Shown here: positions 50,208-59,221 of the stretch, piece after piece
Numbering within the stretch: position 1 is the stretch's first letter
Layout of the letters: each line of letters begins with the position of its first letter
Assembly: GCF_001050195.2 (NCBI RefSeq)
Contig: NZ_DF967965.1
Location: forward strand, 3,027,327-3,091,326
Direction: 5' to 3'
DNA: 64,000 bases
Source of the DNA: Anaerolinea thermolimosa
GTDB taxonomy: Bacteria; Chloroflexota; Anaerolineae; Anaerolineales; Anaerolineaceae
The notes under the pieces: model-generated
Seen by the model: the letters and a program-made list of their open reading frames with translations, nothing else
What the model was told of the DNA's origin: nothing
Databases searched by the model: none
Translations under genes and position numbers: made by a program

Positions 50208-52574
50208 TTGGGTCACGATACTTATCGCGTGCTCGTGTTCGACGACGACGAAGCCCTTGGCGAAATGCTACGGGAGTACTTGAGCATTTCGTGCAATTGC
50301 GTGGTAGACGTGGTCAGCACCGAACAGGACTTCTGGCCCAGGCTCTCTTCCACCCGGTACGATATCCTCTTTCTGGATTATCAATTGCGAGAAACTACCG
50401 GGCTGGCTATCCTCAGCCAGATGAAAGACCACAACAACATGCCCCCCACGGTGATGATGACCGGCCAGGGGAACGAGAAAGTCGCCGCTCAAGCCATTCA
50501 GGATGGCGCCATTGACTACCTCACCAAGGGAGAGTATGCCTTCACAGAACTCCCCGGGTTGATCGAGCGTGCCGTGCGGTTGCGCCGTGTGCAGGAAACC
50601 ATGCGCTCCTCCTCGGAGAAAATCCGCTACCAGTCCATGCTCCTCGATAACCTTCGGGATGCCGTTGTGGTGTGGGGAGCGGATGGAATCATCACCTACT
50701 GGAACGAAGCCGCCGCTGATTTATACAATCTCCGCGCCGACCAGATGGTGGGAAAACCCGTAGATACGCATTTCTTCCCGCTGTTTTCAACCCCCGTGCT
50801 CTGGAAAGGTTTACCCCCCGATGAAAACCTCCAGGCAGAACGCCAGTTTGAGACCCCCCACCGCGGCACACTGTGGATCAGCTCGGTGATCAGCCCGCTG
50901 GTCGATCGCGAAGGCCAGGTCTCCGGGTATATGGATGTCTCACGTGACATCACAACCGCCAAACTGATCGAGCAGGTATTACAGACGCGCCTCGAAGGAG
51001 AACGTCTGCTGGCGTCGCTCTCTTCAGATTTCATTCAAACCCCCGAATCGGTGGCTCATCCCAAGTTCAGCCACGCTCTGGAGGCCATCTCCACGTTCAT
51101 TCAGGCCAACCAGGGCATCCTCTTTCTGAACGAAAATGATATTCTCGAAAGCCGGGCCTATTTCCCTGCCCTTGAGCTTTCCCTTGATCGTCCACTTCAC
51201 ATCCTCCCGTTAGATGAATTTCCCTGGCTGCGTCCTTTGCTTCTTCACCGGCAAATTGCCATCCTGCCCACCGGAAACATCCCCGGCCTTGCTTCCATCC
51301 TTGGCCATAAGAAAAGCCGCGGAAGCATCGTGCTCCTCCCCCTGACCGCTCAGGGACAAAACTACGGCCTGCTTCTATTCCACTTACCCGCCCACCTGCC
51401 CGGCTGGGAAAACAACTTTGGGAACGTGCTCATCACCTTCAGCCGCATCTTACTGGGCACCTTACTCCAGATCCGTGCGAATCAAAAGCTCAAAGCCAGC
51501 GAAGAGCGTTACCGGGCGATCGTTGAGGATTACCAGACCGAAATGATCTGCCATTTCCAAGACGATGGTGTTCTCACCTTCGTCAACGAAGCCTGCTGCC
51601 ACTACTTCCAGACCAATCGCTGGCAGCTCATCGGCAGAAATTTCCTGGAAAAGATTCTGGAAGAAGACCGTCCGGCCGTTCGCGCGCTGATCACCAGCCT
51701 GACCAGAGAACAACCCGCGGCCCGCTCCATTCATCGCGCCCTGAACTCGCAGGGAGAAGTTTGCTGGCACGAGTGGAGCATCCGCCGCATCGACGATTCA
51801 TCGAACAGCCTGGTCGAGTATCAGGCCGTCGGGCGCGACATCACCGATCGAAAGAAAATGGAAGCCGAGGTGCAAATGGCTCATCAGCAGGTGGCTGAAG
51901 CCGCCCGCCTGGCCTCGGTGGGGCGGCTCGCCGCCAGCGTGGCCCATCAGATCAGTAACCCCCTCACCACCATCATCGCTGAAGGGCAAATCCTCAGGCA
52001 ATCCCTGGATAAAACGGACCCCGCTTATGAATCGGCTGAAGCCATCGAGCAGGCCGGCTGGCGCGCCCAGCAGGTGATTGACGTGCTCCTGAAATTCTCA
52101 GAAGCCTCCAAAGATGAATGGGAAGGCCTGCCGATTCAGGAAACCATCCGCCAGGCGGCCTTGCTGGCGAGCGCTCAAGTTCTTGCGGACCATCTCAGGC
52201 TGGAGATGAGCCTCCCAGAGGAACCCCTTTTCGTGTGGGGCAACCGCCAGCAGCTCATTGACCTCTGGCTTAATTTCTTTCTGGGGATCCCTTCCCTCTA
52301 TAAAAAAGACCAGGAGAAATCCTTATATCTTGAGGTTTCCGGCCCCACCCATTCCTATATCACGGTTAAAATAAGCATGCAGGGCCTCATCCTTACAGAA
52401 GACGAAAGAATCGCTCTCTTCGAGCCTAAAATGATCCCAACCAGCCTGCCAGCCGGCACCGGCATGGAATTGACCATCTGCCGTGAAATTCTTCGGAGGC
52501 ATAACGGGCAGGTGCAGGTAAGCGGGACAGATCATGCGACTGTGATTGAGATTTTTTTACCTGAAGGGGAGTGA
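50208..52574 (+). CDS. Hybrid sensor protein: receiver-PAS-GAF-PAS-histidine kinase, degenerate ATP site
   Basis: 788 residues, cytoplasmic. Receiver (1-120; Asp near 57 in ILFLDYQLRE), PAS (about 135-255), GAF-like (about 270-425), PAS (about 430-555), HisKA with His in SVAHQISNPLTTIIAEGQ, and a C-terminal HATPase-like domain. In that domain the N box is weak (WLNFFLG), the DxGxG G1 motif is missing (VKISMQGLILTED) and only a GTGMEL-type G2 remains, so kinase activity may be lost. TTG start with CGGAG upstream. Operon with an OmpR regulator and another kinase. Confidence 0.85.
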   Translation: MGHDTYRVLVFDDDEALGEMLREYLSISCNCVVDVVSTEQDFWPRLSSTRYDILFLDYQLRETTGLAILSQMKDHNNMPPTVMMTGQGNEKVAAQAIQDGAIDYLTKGEYAFTELPGLIERAVRLRRVQETMRSSSEKIRYQSMLLDNLRDAVVVWGADGIITYWNEAAADLYNLRADQMVGKPVDTHFFPLFSTPVLWKGLPPDENLQAERQFETPHRGTLWISSVISPLVDREGQVSGYMDVSRDITTAKLIEQVLQTRLEGERLLASLSSDFIQTPESVAHPKFSHALEAISTFIQANQGILFLNENDILESRAYFPALELSLDRPLHILPLDEFPWLRPLLLHRQIAILPTGNIPGLASILGHKKSRGSIVLLPLTAQGQNYGLLLFHLPAHLPGWENNFGNVLITFSRILLGTLLQIRANQKLKASEERYRAIVEDYQTEMICHFQDDGVLTFVNEACCHYFQTNRWQLIGRNFLEKILEEDRPAVRALITSLTREQPAARSIHRALNSQGEVCWHEWSIRRIDDSSNSLVEYQAVGRDITDRKKMEAEVQMAHQQVAEAARLASVGRLAASVAHQISNPLTTIIAEGQILRQSLDKTDPAYESAEAIEQAGWRAQQVIDVLLKFSEASKDEWEGLPIQETIRQAALLASAQVLADHLRLEMSLPEEPLFVWGNRQQLIDLWLNFFLGIPSLYKKDQEKSLYLEVSGPTHSYITVKISMQGLILTEDERIALFEPKMIPTSLPAGTGMELTICREILRRHNGQVQVSGTDHATVIEIFLPEGE

Positions 52575-52576
52575 AC

Positions 52577-53353
52577 ATGAATCCGGCGGATATTTTAATT
52601 ATTGAAGATGATGAGATCGTTGCCAGAACCATTGAACGCTGCCTGCGCGGCAATGAATACCGGGTGAGAGTCACCCACTCCGGTGTAGAGGGCCTTCAGG
52701 CGGCACGGCGGGAGCCGCCCGACCTGGTCATTCTGGATGTGATCATGCCCGGAATGGATGGTTACACGGTGTGCCGGGAAATGCGCCAGGATACACTTCT
52801 CGCAGAGGTTCCCATCCTCTTCCTTACCGCAAAGGCAAAAGACGAAGACAAAATTACCGGCCTCAGCGCTGGTGCCGATGACTACCTGGGAAAGCCTTTC
52901 AACGTCGATGAGCTTCTCCTGCGCATTCGGGCCATTCTGCGGCGCACCCGGCAAATGCATGCCGATTCTCAAGCGGCTTCCCAGGTGCGTTCCGCCGGTG
53001 AAGAGGTTAAAACCCTTCCCCTCGGAAAGGAAGACCGCATTCTTGCCATTGGGCCCTATACCCTGAACACTCGCACCTACGAGTTTTCGGGCCCAAAAAC
53101 TGGCAAATTCCGGCTCACACCTGTGCAGTATGATTTACTCTACCATCTCATGAGCCACCCCGGAGAAATCTTCTCTCCCGCCCGCCTGCTGGATGAAGTG
53201 TGGGATTATCCCAGTGACGCTGGCAGCCCTGACCTGGTGCGGGTTCACATCAAGAATCTGCGAGAACGCATCGAAGAAGACCCTCGCAATCCGAAATTTA
53301 TTCGTACTGTGCCCGGCTACGGGTACACCATTCAACCTGAAGAAGAATCCTGA
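52577..53353 (+). CDS. OmpR/PhoB-family response regulator
   Basis: 258 residues. Receiver with Asp54 (DLVILDVIMPGMDG), Thr/Lys (FLTAKAKDEDK, LGKPFN), and C-terminal winged helix (about 155-250; FRLTPVQYDLLYHLMSHPGE, VRVHIKNLRERIEEDP). DNA-binding activators of this family bind direct repeats spaced 11 bp; such repeats occur upstream of flagellar operons in this window. ATG at 52577 has AGGGGAG 6-7 nt upstream; a GTG two codons earlier overlaps the previous stop. Between two kinase genes. Confidence 0.95.
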   Translation: MNPADILIIEDDEIVARTIERCLRGNEYRVRVTHSGVEGLQAARREPPDLVILDVIMPGMDGYTVCREMRQDTLLAEVPILFLTAKAKDEDKITGLSAGADDYLGKPFNVDELLLRIRAILRRTRQMHADSQAASQVRSAGEEVKTLPLGKEDRILAIGPYTLNTRTYEFSGPKTGKFRLTPVQYDLLYHLMSHPGEIFSPARLLDEVWDYPSDAGSPDLVRVHIKNLRERIEEDPRNPKFIRTVPGYGYTIQPEEES

Positions 53354-53370
53354 TCGGTAGGCTTTGATTC

Positions 53371-55452
53371 ATGACCTCTGCTCCCCTCCATGACTGGCAA
53401 ACCGCCGAGTATCTTGCCGATTTGCTTGCCCACCCCGCCGACCTGCCTTCAACCCTGACCCAGGCATTGCATGTGGTATTGAATGCCCTCAACCGTGAAA
53501 GCGCGGCCCTGTTCATCAAACCCCTGGCCGATGGAACACCCCCTTTCTGGGTACCACACCACATTCCCTTCAGCCTCCAGCCTCAGGTAGAAAATCTCGC
53601 CAGCCCGCTCTCATTTTTCGCTCAAGATCTTCTCGAACGCCCCGAAATTCTCCCCGCAGGGCACCCTTTTGAGATCAGCGAAGCCTTGCCGGTATCCTTT
53701 AACGATGAAACCCTGGCCGTTTTATTTTTATGGGGAAGGCCGCTCACAGCTGAAGATCGTTTGCGCTCTCAGGCTTTGCTCCGACCGCTGGGGCGCGCTC
53801 TTTATACCTCCAAATTCCACCAGAGTGTATCGAACGACGGGCAAATCCTGCCTGCCCTGCAGGCCCTGATCCATGCCTATACCAACGCATACGATTCTCA
53901 CCTGCTCCAGCGTCAGTACCTCCAGAGCCTGCAAACCATCTTCCAGGCCGAGGATGCCCTGCTCTTCCTGCTCGATGACCACAACCCCCGGCTGGCCATC
54001 CAGAAGCATCTCGATGCCAACGGGAACTGGGAAGAACGCACCACCCTTGATACAGGCTCCACCTTCATCCTTCCATCCGGCCAGGAACCTCAGGCTTCAG
54101 AAGCCGCAGCCCCAACGGCCGGGCAGATCATCTCCTGGTTAAATGCCTCCATGGGCGGTTCGATTCAGAACATCGTTTTCTCTCTTCTCGTTTCGAATCG
54201 CAACCCGGTGGGCATGGCCGTGCTCGTCAATCCCCGGCTGGACGACTCTGATCCCTACCGGAAGAGCCTTCTTCAGCTCACTTCCAGCCTGCTGGCCAAC
54301 GCCATTGTCTCCCAGCGACAGTTGTTGAGCCTGAAGATCACCATCGCCGATCTCGAAGCCAGCCGCTGGGAAATCATTCATTCCCGGAACACCCTGCGTA
54401 CCTTTTTCGACAGCATTCCCGCGTCGGTGTATATCATCGATCGAAATTACGTGCTGATCTCGGTGAACCTTAAGCGCAGTCAGCGGGTGAACCGCCACCC
54501 CAGTGAACTGGTCGGGCGGAAGTGTTACGAGCAGTTTTATCACCGCATGGACCCCTGCCCCGGCTGTCGGGCCATGGAGACCTTCGCCTCTGCTGTGATC
54601 ACCAGCCGCTACGCGCGTGAATGGTACGACCAGGAACGGTTTGTGGAATGGGAAATCACCACCTTTCCCATCCAGGAACAAACCAACCTGCCTCATCAGG
54701 TGATCCTCTTTGAAGAAGATGTGACTGAAAAGCGCACCCTGGAAGCCAGCCTGATTCAGACCGAGAAACTTGCCGCTGTGGGACAGCTGGCCGCCGGTGT
54801 GGCCCATGAAATCAACAACCCCCTTGCCGCCATCATCGCCAACTCTCAAATGCTCCTGCGCGATGTTCCATCCACCGACCGAGACCTGGTCGAATCGCTG
54901 AAACTGATCGAGACGGCCGGTGTACGCGCCTCTCAGGTGGTGACCAACCTGCTGGGCATTGCCCGAAAAGAGAAAAAATACGAGTTTGAACTCCTCGACC
55001 TGAATGAAACCATTCGCGGGGCGCTTTCCCTTGTCAACCATGAGCTGGTTCAACGCGCCATCGAAGTGAAGCTTGACCTGCAGGAAGACATGCCCGAACT
55101 CATGGCCAGCAGGCATCACCTGCAGGGGGTATGGATCAACCTGATCGTCAACGGCATCGATGCCATTGACCATCCCGGCGGGCGCATTACAATCACCTCA
55201 CGCTACCACGAGGGTGAGTTCCGCGTGACGATCGCTGATAACGGCAAGGGCATCCCCCGGGAACAGCTCTCAAAGATCTTCGAGCCTTTCTTCACCACCA
55301 AGGCGGCCGGCAAAGGAACCGGGCTGGGGCTTTCGGTTTGCCTGCGTGTGATCAAAGAGCACCGGGGCAATATTCTCGTCGACAGCCAGCCCGGGGTTGG
55401 AACCACCTTCACCATCCTTCTGCCCGATCTCTCTGCCACCACTAAAAGCTGA
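53371..55452 (+). CDS. Sensor histidine kinase with GAF and PAS domains
   Basis: 693 residues, cytoplasmic, no TM. Two GAF-like regions (about 15-150, 165-330), PAS (about 345-460; FFDSIPASVYIIDRNYVLIS, with a Cys-rich CYEQFYHRMDPCPGCRAME), HisKA with His (GVAHEINNPLAAIIANSQML), and complete HATPase (N box WINLIVNGIDAID, G1 IADNGKGI, G2 GKGTGLGLSV). The C-x-x-C in the PAS could bind metal or sense redox. It is a plausible active kinase for the OmpR regulator upstream. Confidence 0.92.
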   Translation: MTSAPLHDWQTAEYLADLLAHPADLPSTLTQALHVVLNALNRESAALFIKPLADGTPPFWVPHHIPFSLQPQVENLASPLSFFAQDLLERPEILPAGHPFEISEALPVSFNDETLAVLFLWGRPLTAEDRLRSQALLRPLGRALYTSKFHQSVSNDGQILPALQALIHAYTNAYDSHLLQRQYLQSLQTIFQAEDALLFLLDDHNPRLAIQKHLDANGNWEERTTLDTGSTFILPSGQEPQASEAAAPTAGQIISWLNASMGGSIQNIVFSLLVSNRNPVGMAVLVNPRLDDSDPYRKSLLQLTSSLLANAIVSQRQLLSLKITIADLEASRWEIIHSRNTLRTFFDSIPASVYIIDRNYVLISVNLKRSQRVNRHPSELVGRKCYEQFYHRMDPCPGCRAMETFASAVITSRYAREWYDQERFVEWEITTFPIQEQTNLPHQVILFEEDVTEKRTLEASLIQTEKLAAVGQLAAGVAHEINNPLAAIIANSQMLLRDVPSTDRDLVESLKLIETAGVRASQVVTNLLGIARKEKKYEFELLDLNETIRGALSLVNHELVQRAIEVKLDLQEDMPELMASRHHLQGVWINLIVNGIDAIDHPGGRITITSRYHEGEFRVTIADNGKGIPREQLSKIFEPFFTTKAAGKGTGLGLSVCLRVIKEHRGNILVDSQPGVGTTFTILLPDLSATTKS

Positions 55453-55459
55453 GAAGACC

Positions 55460-56287
55460 TCATTCATCGGGAGTTCGCGCGAGCCGAAAACCAATGGATG
55501 GAGAAGAATGGTTGGGCATCATTCCTTCACGCGCCGCACAGCGCGCCAGTTTTCGAGAGTAATACCACGCCCCCCCGCGGATGACATACCGCGCGTCCAG
55601 GCGCTGTTCTTCACGGCCATCCAGCGGGTCATACGGGTAGGGCATGAAGATGGTACTCGTCCACTCCCAGACGTTCCCCACCATGTCCACAGCTCCCCAC
55701 AGGCTATCGCCGCCCGGTGAGTACGCCCCAACCGGCGTGGTGCCTTTCTTCCCGCTCTCCGATGTATTGCACCGCCACGGATCAAAAGTATTCCCCCACG
55801 GGTAAATCCGCCCATCCTCACCGCGCGCACTGAGTTCCCATTCTGCCTCGGTGGGTAACCGAAAGTGCAGCCCCGTACGCCGATTCAACCACTCAATATA
55901 GGCTTCCGCGTCAATTTTTGAAATCCCTACCACCGGGTGCAGGGCAGTCCCATCGGGGTAGCTGAAACCATTCCACCCCTTAGGAAGCCGATAACTGGTA
56001 TCCCAGATGAAATAATGATATTCCGCATTGGTCACCGGATGTTTGGCAATTTCGAACGCCTCAACATGAACCTCGTGTTGCGGTTGCTCACTTTCAAAAA
56101 GATCATTATCCGACCATTCATAAGCCCAATCGGCCTCTTTGAGTTGAAGGCGCATGATATCTTCATCGCTGGTACCCATGAGAAAGGAACACGCCGGAAT
56201 CGAGATCATGACCGGTAGTTTAATCTTCGCCGTAGTCGGGTCAATGGCCCCGGTCACGACTTCTTTGTTAATAATTTTCTTTCCCAT
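55460..56287 (-). CDS. Formylglycine-generating-enzyme-like (FGE-sulfatase domain) protein
   Basis: 275 residues; FGE/SUMF1 fold: FLMGTSDEDIMRLQ, LPTEAEWELSARGEDGRIYP, WGNTFDPWRCN, GNVWEWTSTIF and GFRLARTPDE. The two catalytic Cys that bind copper in true FGE are missing (YYSRKLARCAAREG has a single Cys), so it is probably a lectin-like or different oxygenase-type member, not a sulfatase activator. Last gene of a unit with two glycosyltransferases; role unknown. Confidence 0.85.
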   Translation of the reverse strand: MGKKIINKEVVTGAIDPTTAKIKLPVMISIPACSFLMGTSDEDIMRLQLKEADWAYEWSDNDLFESEQPQHEVHVEAFEIAKHPVTNAEYHYFIWDTSYRLPKGWNGFSYPDGTALHPVVGISKIDAEAYIEWLNRRTGLHFRLPTEAEWELSARGEDGRIYPWGNTFDPWRCNTSESGKKGTTPVGAYSPGGDSLWGAVDMVGNVWEWTSTIFMPYPYDPLDGREEQRLDARYVIRGGAWYYSRKLARCAAREGMMPNHSSPSIGFRLARTPDE

Positions 56288-56306
56288 CGTCGCCTCACTC
56301 CAGTTT

Positions 56307-57341
56307 CTACATCACACTGGCATAGATTGTTGCAATCGCATGAATGTTTTCATGAACATCCTGGCCCAGCGCAACCAGGAAGGCCTCTCCACCAGCCTCT
56401 GCCTGATAGCCCTCCAGATGATCAATCACCTCAAGAATGGCCCGCCGCCACTCATAAGGTGTGTTCCTCACCAGCCAGCCATACCGCGCAAATTCATGAT
56501 ACGGTTGAACATCGCTGGCAATCCAGGGCACCCGGGCAGCCATGTACTCCAGCACACGCCTGCGCCCGATGCGCGTCCCTGATACCCCGTCAGCAGGGGC
56601 AAGGCCCACATCCAACCCCGAAAGCAAGCGCGGCCACTCTTCTAAAGACGTCAGGGCCACGGGAACAAACCAGGGCTCCTCAAATCCTGCAAACCCTTTG
56701 GATGAAAGGCCGGGATGAGGTACAAAGAACCTCACCTGCGGGCGAAGTCGCCCTACCTCATTCAGCATGGCGATCATATCGGGCAAAAAAGCAAACTCGC
56801 TGGCTTCATCTTCACGGGGAAGGCCAACCCACACCTCCCCCGGATGTTCCGTACGCGGCGTTAAATACCGGTTCAGATCAAGATAATCTGGCAGGTAAAT
56901 GGAGCGGGTGTACACTGCACAATCATCCGCCAGACGCTGTGAGCCAGCCGTGATCAAATCCGCCATGCGTAATCCGCTCCGAAATTTCTCCTCTGCGATT
57001 GAATCGTGAATTTCCCAGCCCGAATAACGCCGCATCCGTTCACCCCGGAAATCGGCAGAGGGAAGAGGATGATCGAGATCAATGATAATTTTTTTACCCC
57101 GCGCTTTCCAGAAAGGAATGGCCTGGATCACGCGCTCATCCATCAACCGGTGAAAGATCAAAAGGTCAGCCGCCTCACAGGCAGCAACTGCCCGATCATT
57201 GTTCCGAAGGAGCTCCTCCAGCTCGATCACCACCGCCTGGTAAAGCCCACTCTCCGTCAGAGCGGCGGCAAGGTTCCGGCACCGTCCAACGACGCTCTCA
57301 CGGTCTATCCATCGAGAAGAACCTGCAAAAACGATCTTCAC
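56307..57341 (-). CDS. Glycosyltransferase, GT-B (GT4-like)
   Basis: 344 residues. GT-B fold with N-terminal Rossmann (MKIVFAGSSRWIDRESVVGR), a central LITAGSQRLADDC, and C-terminal LGLAPADGVSGTRIGRRRVL and YMAARVPWIASDVQPYHEFA. Overlaps by 4 nt the stop of the preceding gene, thus the same operon. Substrate unknown; perhaps cell-surface or flagellin glycan. Confidence 0.8.
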   Translation of the reverse strand: MKIVFAGSSRWIDRESVVGRCRNLAAALTESGLYQAVVIELEELLRNNDRAVAACEAADLLIFHRLMDERVIQAIPFWKARGKKIIIDLDHPLPSADFRGERMRRYSGWEIHDSIAEEKFRSGLRMADLITAGSQRLADDCAVYTRSIYLPDYLDLNRYLTPRTEHPGEVWVGLPREDEASEFAFLPDMIAMLNEVGRLRPQVRFFVPHPGLSSKGFAGFEEPWFVPVALTSLEEWPRLLSGLDVGLAPADGVSGTRIGRRRVLEYMAARVPWIASDVQPYHEFARYGWLVRNTPYEWRRAILEVIDHLEGYQAEAGGEAFLVALGQDVHENIHAIATIYASVM

Positions 57342-59026
57342 CTTATCTGCACTCCGATTGCCTCTCCCGAATGATCTTTCTTCTCGGGCTCCTTCGCTCC
57401 GACAACCTCCTGAATGACTCGCAGCCAGAGCCGCCCTGTGCGAGATACCTCACGCTTCAGAGCAGTCAGGCGCCCCGCACGAGAAAGGTTCTGGCGATAT
57501 TCCGCATCCAGCACCAGCTGACGCAGCACCTGATGCCACTCCTCAAGCGATTCCACAAGTACCCCCCCTTCACCCCAGTCTCTAAAAGCTGGAACCGGTG
57601 AGGCAACCCACGGGATTCCCCGCGCCCCGGCTTCCAGAAGGGGTGTATCAGAAACCGTGCGGTAAAACGGCTGGTTGCCCAGAGGCACAAGGAGCAGATC
57701 CATCTGGCTCAGAAGATAGGGATGTTCACTGGCCGGTAAGGATGGAAGATACACGCGCCGCGATTCAGGGAGAGCATCAAACAGGCGATAGGCCGCCATA
57801 TCACCGATAATCACCACCTGAGTCTGCGGAAACTCACGCAGAATACGGAGCACCACCCTGCGCACCATCGCCAGGTCTTCCATCTGACCGGGGTTGCCCA
57901 TCCATCCCAGGTTAAAGGTGTTCCTCGCCGAAGACCGTTGCTCCCAGAGCGGGTTCTTCCGGCTCCAGGTATCCGGAATATATCGAGCAGGATGACCCGC
58001 TTCGCACATCACCTCTGCCAGAGCCTGTGAGTTCACCACCACCCGGCTGGCCAGGAATAAACTGGCCGTATACCCCCGCGCACGAGAGGGGGAGCTCAAA
58101 CCGATCTTTCCGTAGAGAGGATGCGAAACCGGTAAATTTTCAACATCGGTATCAAGGTCAACAAGAATCGGCACATTGTAAGCCGCCAGGGTGGCCAGGG
58201 TTTCAAGCAGAGACGGATCAGAATGGGGATTGCTGGCAATCACCACATCCGCACAACGGGCATCCTGAACCTCAAACGCCCCCGAAATTTGCACCCTGCC
58301 GCCGTACTGTTCGATGGCTTCGGCAAGAAGCGCCATTCGGCCCGAAAGGTTCTCCGGATCAGGTGCCAGGATCAGGACTTTTCCATGAAAGGAGGGAGAA
58401 CCCCCTCCCTGTTCCAGAGCCAGCTTTTCCTCTTCCTGTTCGGCCTGTTTCTGAAGCAGGATATTCTGCTGTAAGGCCCGTAACCCTTCGGCTAAATCGG
58501 CGCGGCCATCCAGCTCTGCCTGACGAACATTGAGTTCCAGGAGCGCGGGCAGTAAATCGTCAATTTCCTCTAAGTGCAGAGCCACCTGTTCGGCGGGGCT
58601 TTCGCTGTGAATGATCAGCTCCAGCAGGCGGGCGGCTTTTTCAATGGCGTGATCGGTCAATTGAGGGGGCTTTCCCATCAACCTTTGCAGAAGACGCCCA
58701 ACCGCCCCCGGAGCAAGGGGGTCCTTCTCGGCCTCTACCGAGGGCGATTCTGCCGCGGCCAGGTCGTACTGACGCCGAACAGCCAGGTTCGCCGGGTCAA
58801 TCTCCAGCGCACGCTGATAAAGAGCCTGCGCCGTGAGAGGATCACCGCTGGCCAGGTATAAATTGCCAATCACCAGCAGTGCATCGACGTCTTGAGGGTA
58901 ATCTCGCAAGATACCACGGTACACCTCCAGAGCCGCCTCGAGATCGTTCTGGTGAAGGTAAGTTCTCCCCATGATCTTGCGAAATTTCAGGTCCGAAGGT
59001 GGCGGACCCGATTGCGACACCGTCAT
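57338..59026 (-). CDS. TPR-containing glycosyltransferase
   Basis: 562 residues. N-terminal TPR repeats (about 15-90; LEAALEVYRGILRDYPQDVD, QRALEIDPANLAVRRQYDLA), helical linker (coiled-coil Glu-rich near 200), and GT4-like GT-B domains (about 210-540; TFNLGWMGNPGQMEDLAMVR). Start at 59026 chosen by GGGAG 9 nt upstream; an in-frame ATG at 59068 would give a leaderless start 10 nt from the -10. First gene of the 59.0-55.5 kb unit; promoter has the TTTAC box array. Confidence 0.8.
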   Translation of the reverse strand: MTVSQSGPPPSDLKFRKIMGRTYLHQNDLEAALEVYRGILRDYPQDVDALLVIGNLYLASGDPLTAQALYQRALEIDPANLAVRRQYDLAAAESPSVEAEKDPLAPGAVGRLLQRLMGKPPQLTDHAIEKAARLLELIIHSESPAEQVALHLEEIDDLLPALLELNVRQAELDGRADLAEGLRALQQNILLQKQAEQEEEKLALEQGGGSPSFHGKVLILAPDPENLSGRMALLAEAIEQYGGRVQISGAFEVQDARCADVVIASNPHSDPSLLETLATLAAYNVPILVDLDTDVENLPVSHPLYGKIGLSSPSRARGYTASLFLASRVVVNSQALAEVMCEAGHPARYIPDTWSRKNPLWEQRSSARNTFNLGWMGNPGQMEDLAMVRRVVLRILREFPQTQVVIIGDMAAYRLFDALPESRRVYLPSLPASEHPYLLSQMDLLLVPLGNQPFYRTVSDTPLLEAGARGIPWVASPVPAFRDWGEGGVLVESLEEWHQVLRQLVLDAEYRQNLSRAGRLTALKREVSRTGRLWLRVIQEVVGAKEPEKKDHSGEAIGVQIR

Positions 59027-59077
59027 GCCATCTAACTCCCGATAAGAAGTCTCCAGAGACCCGTCCATGGTGCTTCA

Positions 59078-59143
59078 ACTATACCGTTACCCCTCCCGGG
59101 AGGCAGTAAAACCTTCCTGAAAATGGCGTAAAGAGCAGGTAAA
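59078..59143 (-). promoter_or_regulatory. Promoter of TPR-glycosyltransferase unit with 11-bp TTTAC-type box array
   Basis: On minus: TTTACT (59105-59110), 21 nt, TATAGT (59078-59083; 5 of 6). Upstream boxes at 11-bp steps: TTCAG (59117), TTTAC (59128), TTTAC (59139). Three perfect TTTAC boxes. The divergent plus-strand array of the M23 gene lies next to it. Confidence 0.68.
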
Positions 59144-59158
59144 CGGAGGTTGCGCTTT

Positions 59159-59213
59159 TTTTAAAAAGATTAATGCCCGTTTTACAGACAAGCAGGGGCT
59201 TTCCATATATAGT
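59159..59213 (+). promoter_or_regulatory. M23 peptidase gene promoter with TTTAC-type box array
   Basis: On plus: TTTACA (59181-59186), 21 nt, TATAGT (59208-59213). Weaker boxes at 11-bp steps: TTAAT (59170), TTTTA (59159). The -10 lies 8 nt from the ATG at 59222, so the mRNA would be leaderless, in keeping with the lack of a Shine-Dalgarno. Confidence 0.6.
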
Positions 59214-59221
59214 AGGCCCGT

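Noticed and set aside
54139..55173. 344-codon open frame on minus opposite the sensor kinase
   Set aside because: Antisense shadow of a gene with complete kinase motifs; composition is not protein-like.
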